A DNA stretch of 64,000 nucleotides from EB88 sp965199135 (lineage in GTDB: Bacteria; Acidobacteriota; Terriglobia; Terriglobales; Acidobacteriaceae): NCBI GenBank assembly GCA_965199135.1, contig OZ240685.1:3162001-3226000 (forward strand). Direction: 5' to 3'. Shown here in pieces: positions 60,478 to 64,000 of the stretch (position 1 is its first letter; every line of letters starts with the position of its first letter). Below the pieces are notes generated by a model. That model was not told the DNA's origin. It was given only the letters and a program-made list of their open reading frames with translations, and ran no database searches. Both the position numbers and the translations under genes were made by a program.

Positions 60478-60713
60478 CCGCTGACCTCCCTCCATGCGTG
60501 ATCTGCTCAACCGGCGTTTGCGAAGAAAGCTGCCATTCACGGAGCATGTTTCTATGCGACAGGCGACAAACGAAGTTGGTTCTGGTGTCTGCCTCCAACA
60601 CAATGGTCCCATTCATTCCCTGACTGCCACCTATTGGTCATATGGTGTGCACTTTCTTTCGACCGCAGGCGAGACGACTGTAGGTCTGATCGCGTTACCA
60701 TGAGCCCTGCCTG

Positions 60714-62609
60714 ATGAATATCTCCCGGTTCCAGAAGCTCCTGTCCAGTCTCCTTGTTCTTGCGGTGGTGCTGGTCATCGGCAATGCCTGGCTCGCCTTC
60801 CACGCCGAGGAAGTGTTAGCCGACTCCGAGCACTGGGTGACGCATACGCTCGAAGTGATCAACAACATGGAGCGTATCCTCGGCACTGCCTCGCAGGCCG
60901 AGTCGAGCACGCGCGGCTATCTGCTCACCGGCAATGAGGCCTACCTGGGCCCGTATCGCTCGTCAGCGGGCCAGATCCCTGGCCAGTTCGAGATGCTGCG
61001 TCACCTGGTTGGCGACAACGCGAGCCAGGTGGCCACGATCAACGCGACCGAATCGATCGCCGACCAGAAGCTGCAATACATGGCGCAGATGATCGCCCAG
61101 CGTCGAACGCACGGCCTGGGCAGCATGGACACCGCACTTACCGCCGGCAAGGGCGAGGCACTCATGCGGGCGCTGGTGCAGCGCGTGCGCGAATCACAGC
61201 AGCGCGAGCGCGATCTGTTGGCGGCACGCCTCCACGACTCATCACAGGCGCGCACCGAGGCACGGCTGACCGTGGCGGTGGCCAGTACTCTTGACATCCT
61301 CTTCGTCATCTTCTCCCTTTGGTCGCTCCGCTATGAGCGGCGCCTGCGCCAGCAGGCAGCCGAAACGACCGAACGGTTGGAGAAGCTGCAGTCCGTCACC
61401 GAAGTGGCATTCCGGCAGACAAGCCTCCATGAGTTAAGCAGCGAGTTGCTGGCCCGCTTGCACAAGGCCGCGCATGCCGACGAATTGGTGCTCTGCCGCT
61501 GGTTTGGCGACTCCTTCGAGATCATCGCCGCTGAAGGCGTAGTGGTCACTCCGGGTGAACGCCGCCAGGTACGCCCGCAGGGTTCGCTGGCCCGCGCAGC
61601 GCAAACCGGCGAGGTTGTGCGGCTGACGGGGGAGGAGATGAAGGGGCTGCCCATCGAGGCGCTGCACTCCGGCCTCGGCGCGAAACTGGTGCTGCCGGTC
61701 ACCCTCGATACCCGCGTCATCGCACTGCTGGTGGCGGGCCGGGTGTCGAGCGATGGTTTCTCCCGCTCGGACGAGGAGTTGCTGCGGCTTGCAGCCGATC
61801 GCATCGCTGTTGCGCTGGATCGCGCCGCGGCCTACGACGCCGAACGTGCTGCGCGGCAGGCCGCCGAGGCAAGCGCGGCAGAGATCCAGCTGTTGAACGA
61901 AGTGCTCGAAGAACGCGTGCAGCAACGCACGGCCGAGCTCGAAACAACGAACCGGGAACTCGAAGCGTTTTCCTACTCGGTGTCGCACGACCTGCGCGCT
62001 CCGCTGCGCACCGTGGACGGGTTTTCCGTAGCGCTCACCGAGGATTACGGCCACCTGCTCGAAGGCGACGGCAAACACTACCTGGCGCGGATCCGCGTCG
62101 GCGTGCAGCGTATGGGGCAGTTGATTGACGCGCTGCTGCAACTCTCGCGTATTACCCGCGCCGATCTCACGCTTGAAGAAGTGGACGTGTCAGCAGTCGC
62201 GCAGAGCGTGGCGGATGAGCTCGTGCAGAGTCACCCGGAGCGACCGCTTGTGTTTGATGTCGAACACGGTCTCTCGGTCGATGGTGACTCCCGTTTGCTG
62301 CGCGTCGTCTTTGAAAACATGTTCGGCAACGCGGTGAAATTCACAAGCAAGGTTGCTGCGCCAGTGATCGCGTTTGGCTGGTCAGCAGAGCGACAGGCGT
62401 ACTTCATTCGCGACAACGGCGCAGGGTTCGACCAGCAGTACGCGGGCAAACTCTTCGTCGCCTTCCAACGTCTGCATGGCGACAAGGATTTCCAGGGTTC
62501 CGGTATCGGCCTGGCGACTGTCGCTCGTGTAATCCGCCGTCACCACGGCAACATCTACGCAGAGGGCGAAGTCGGACACGGCGCGACCTTCTGGTTTACG
62601 CTAGGCTGA
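60714..62609 (+). CDS. Membrane sensor histidine kinase with CHASE3 and GAF domains
   Basis: 631 aa. Two transmembrane helices (about 12-30 and 187-206) flank a periplasmic CHASE3 domain (HWVTHTLEVINNMERILGTASQAESSTRGYLLTG). A GAF domain spans about 230-375. A coiled-coil (NEVLEERVQQRTAELETTNRELEAF) leads into HisKA with phospho-acceptor His425 in SVSHDLRAPL. The HATPase has N-box ENMFGNAVKF, G1 DNGAGFD, G2 GSGIGLA and GHGATFWF. This matches the bacteriophytochrome-like kinase family that pairs with Rcp1-type receivers; the next gene is one. The start overlaps a four-codon mini-ORF stop (TGATG) and has no clear ribosome site. Confidence 0.92.
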   Translation: MNISRFQKLLSSLLVLAVVLVIGNAWLAFHAEEVLADSEHWVTHTLEVINNMERILGTASQAESSTRGYLLTGNEAYLGPYRSSAGQIPGQFEMLRHLVGDNASQVATINATESIADQKLQYMAQMIAQRRTHGLGSMDTALTAGKGEALMRALVQRVRESQQRERDLLAARLHDSSQARTEARLTVAVASTLDILFVIFSLWSLRYERRLRQQAAETTERLEKLQSVTEVAFRQTSLHELSSELLARLHKAAHADELVLCRWFGDSFEIIAAEGVVVTPGERRQVRPQGSLARAAQTGEVVRLTGEEMKGLPIEALHSGLGAKLVLPVTLDTRVIALLVAGRVSSDGFSRSDEELLRLAADRIAVALDRAAAYDAERAARQAAEASAAEIQLLNEVLEERVQQRTAELETTNRELEAFSYSVSHDLRAPLRTVDGFSVALTEDYGHLLEGDGKHYLARIRVGVQRMGQLIDALLQLSRITRADLTLEEVDVSAVAQSVADELVQSHPERPLVFDVEHGLSVDGDSRLLRVVFENMFGNAVKFTSKVAAPVIAFGWSAERQAYFIRDNGAGFDQQYAGKLFVAFQRLHGDKDFQGSGIGLATVARVIRRHHGNIYAEGEVGHGATFWFTLG

Positions 62610-62615
62610 GAGACG

Positions 62616-63053
62616 ATGACGCCCACTCGACTGATTTTGCTTGTAGAAGACGATCCCGATCACGAACTGCTGACTATTCGTGCACTGCGAAAGTCGCACA
62701 TCGCCAATGATGTGCGGGTCGCCCGTGACGGTGAGGAAGCCATCGAGATGTTGTTCGGTGAGAGTGACAAGGCCCTGCCGATGTTGCCGCAGGTGATCCT
62801 GCTCGATTTGAAGCTGCCCAAGGTAGATGGGCTCGAAGTCCTGCGGCGCATCCGCGAGAGCGACCGCACGCGCATGCTGCCGGTCGTGGTATTGACTTCC
62901 TCGGATGAGGAGCGCGATATCGTGCGCTCGTACAAGCTGGGCGTGAACAGCTACATCCGCAAGCCGGTGAACTTCTCTGACTTCGCCGAAGCAACACAGC
63001 AGCTTGGTATGTACTGGCTGGTGCTCAACGAATGTCCACCTTCTCTCCTCTGA
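62616..63053 (+). CDS. Rcp1-like response regulator
   Basis: 145 aa single receiver domain of the Rcp1 subfamily. Asp64 in LLDLKLP is the phospho-acceptor, VEDDPDHE at 10-17 the acidic site, and SYIRKPVNFSDF carries the conserved lysine. The C-terminal extension (LGMYWLVLNECPP) with the WLVLNE-like end is characteristic of receivers serving phytochrome-type kinases. It begins 6 nt after the kinase stop and overlaps the next gene by 22 nt, so the three are one operon. Confidence 0.94.
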   Translation: MTPTRLILLVEDDPDHELLTIRALRKSHIANDVRVARDGEEAIEMLFGESDKALPMLPQVILLDLKLPKVDGLEVLRRIRESDRTRMLPVVVLTSSDEERDIVRSYKLGVNSYIRKPVNFSDFAEATQQLGMYWLVLNECPPSLL

Positions 63054-64000
63054 GCGGCAGTTCCGCCGGCGGAGAAGCGCCCACGCTTCGCCGCCTGCGT
63101 GTGCTCCTGGTGGAAGACGACGCAGACGATGCCCTGCTGCTGCGTCGCCATCTGAGCAAGGCCGGCTTTGCGCCCGAAGTGCACCGCGTCGAGACCGCGG
63201 ACGGCATGCTTGAGGTGCTGGGCGAGGAGTGGGATTGCATCCTGGCCGACTACAACCTGCCGTTGTTCTCGGCGCCCGAGGCACTGCGTCTCCTGCAGGC
63301 GACCGAGCATGACATCCCGTTCATCATGATGTCGGGCGCGGTCAGCGAAGACACCGCGGTGGCTGCGATGCGTGCCGGCGCGCATGATTACGTCTCCAAG
63401 GAAAACCTTGCCCGGCTGGTGCCTGCGATCGAACGCGAGCTCGCCGAGGCTGCCAGCCGCCGCGTCAAGCGCGCCACCGAAAGCGCCCTGCGCTCGAGCG
63501 AGGAGCGCTTTCACCGCCTGGTGGAGGCGACCCCGCTGGCCCTGCTGATCAGCGACATGAAGGGCTGCGTCACCTATTCGAACCGAGGCGCGGAGCGACT
63601 CCTGGGGCTCACCCAGGCCGAGATCGAGGCCTCTGGTGTGCCGCTTGATCGCGTTTTTTCGCTCGCCCAGTTCGGTGAAGACAACAGGCAAGGAGATAAC
63701 GGTCCGCAGATCGCTTCGGCCCTTCTGCGCAAGGTGGATGGGCCGCACGAAGACACCTGGGAGACTGTTTGCCGGGTGGCGGACGGGAGCGAGATTCCGG
63801 TACTGCTGGGCGCGGCCGTGCTCAACCCGGAAGCGAGCTTCGAATCCCTGCAGATCGCCATCTTCTTTGTCGACCTTGGGGAGCAGAAGCGGAGCGAAGA
63901 GGTGCTGCGCCGCACCGAGAAGCTGGCTGCGGCAGGCCGCCTTGCCGCTTCCATCGCGCACGAGATCAACAACCCACTCGAGGCGATCACCAATTGCCTC
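63032..64000 (+). CDS. REC-PAS-histidine kinase (3' end cut by window edge)
   Basis: The visible 323 codons start at ATG 63032, in a different frame from the receiver gene it overlaps. An N-terminal REC domain has Asp73 in ILADYNLP and LLVEDDADD. A coiled coil joins to a PAS domain (ERFHRLVEATPLALLISDMKG, about 160-290), then the HisKA begins (EKLAAAGRLAASIAHEINNP, His310). The ATPase domain lies beyond the edge. It likely receives phosphate from the upstream kinase and signals onward or acts as a hybrid. Confidence 0.88.
   Translation, partial: MSTFSPLSGSSAGGEAPTLRRLRVLLVEDDADDALLLRRHLSKAGFAPEVHRVETADGMLEVLGEEWDCILADYNLPLFSAPEALRLLQATEHDIPFIMMSGAVSEDTAVAAMRAGAHDYVSKENLARLVPAIERELAEAASRRVKRATESALRSSEERFHRLVEATPLALLISDMKGCVTYSNRGAERLLGLTQAEIEASGVPLDRVFSLAQFGEDNRQGDNGPQIASALLRKVDGPHEDTWETVCRVADGSEIPVLLGAAVLNPEASFESLQIAIFFVDLGEQKRSEEVLRRTEKLAAAGRLAASIAHEINNPLEAITNCL

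Noticed and set aside
1..64000. tRNA, rRNA, CRISPR or prophage elements
   Set aside because: I looked for tRNA-like cloverleaf ends, spaced direct repeats and integrase, transposase or phage structural reading frames and saw none. A covariance search could still find a small RNA that I missed.

Overview
The window looks like a chromosomal segment of a GC-rich soil-type bacterium, most likely Acidobacteriota (class Terriglobia). This is judged by eye from protein style and gene mix: B12-binding radical SAM protein, DUF92, bactofilin, DUF2076, an APC permease with a C-terminal Usp-like region, YncE-like lipoproteins, a bacterial SET protein and an SBP-less ABC importer. I could not run a database search. 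No rRNA, tRNA, CRISPR array, prophage or intact insertion sequence was seen. The left edge cuts an acetamidase/formamidase gene and the right edge cuts a REC-PAS-histidine kinase gene.

Layout. 1-5 kb: secreted enzymes and envelope proteins (acetamidase-like, M28 peptidase, small outer-membrane protein, DapA-family lyase, TPR protein). 5-10 kb: carA-carB. 10.8-14.7 kb: tetrapyrrole operon ccsA/hemX-hemA-hemC-hemD. 15.3-21.9 kb: mutS, nagZ, anmK and a peptide-type binding protein, joined by stop/start overlaps, which suggests murein recycling attached to mismatch repair. 21.9-25 kb: nadK, tlyA and a YncE-like lipoprotein. 25-27.8 kb: a B12 radical SAM enzyme divergent from a DUF92 membrane protein. 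27.9-31.5 kb: Sua5, YdcF, a SpoU methyltransferase and rarA. 31.6-37.9 kb: a six-gene chain lnt-prfB-CoA-binding protein-small protein-dsbD-redoxin, in which prfB carries the RF2 +1 programmed frameshift. 38-42.5 kb: an APC permease, a wrecked MFS transporter gene, a low-GC patch with small membrane ORFs, and a metallo-beta-lactamase-fold hydrolase. 42.7-46.4 kb: a cytochrome P450, an Rv2578c/SPL-like radical SAM protein, a methyltransferase and bactofilin. 46.5-53.4 kb: a secreted protein, DUF2076, an NSAR/OSBS enolase, a GNAT, mazG, a prepilin peptidase, a TPR protein and a SET-domain protein. 53.6-56.7 kb: dnaX-ybaB-recR. 56.7-64 kb: a lone receiver protein, a two-gene ABC importer, and a histidine kinase / Rcp1-like receiver / REC-PAS-kinase cluster.

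The most striking pattern is regulatory. About a dozen genes lack a Shine-Dalgarno and instead have a TANNNT hexamer ending 5-9 nt before the start codon, the layout expected for leaderless transcripts. In two cases (P450, prepilin peptidase) this fixes the start codon. Other genes (carB, recR, redoxin, bactofilin, the B12 radical SAM gene) have ordinary Shine-Dalgarno sites, so both initiation modes appear to coexist. A second cross-cutting feature is a 30-nt dispersed intergenic sequence present three times, once as an inverted pair.
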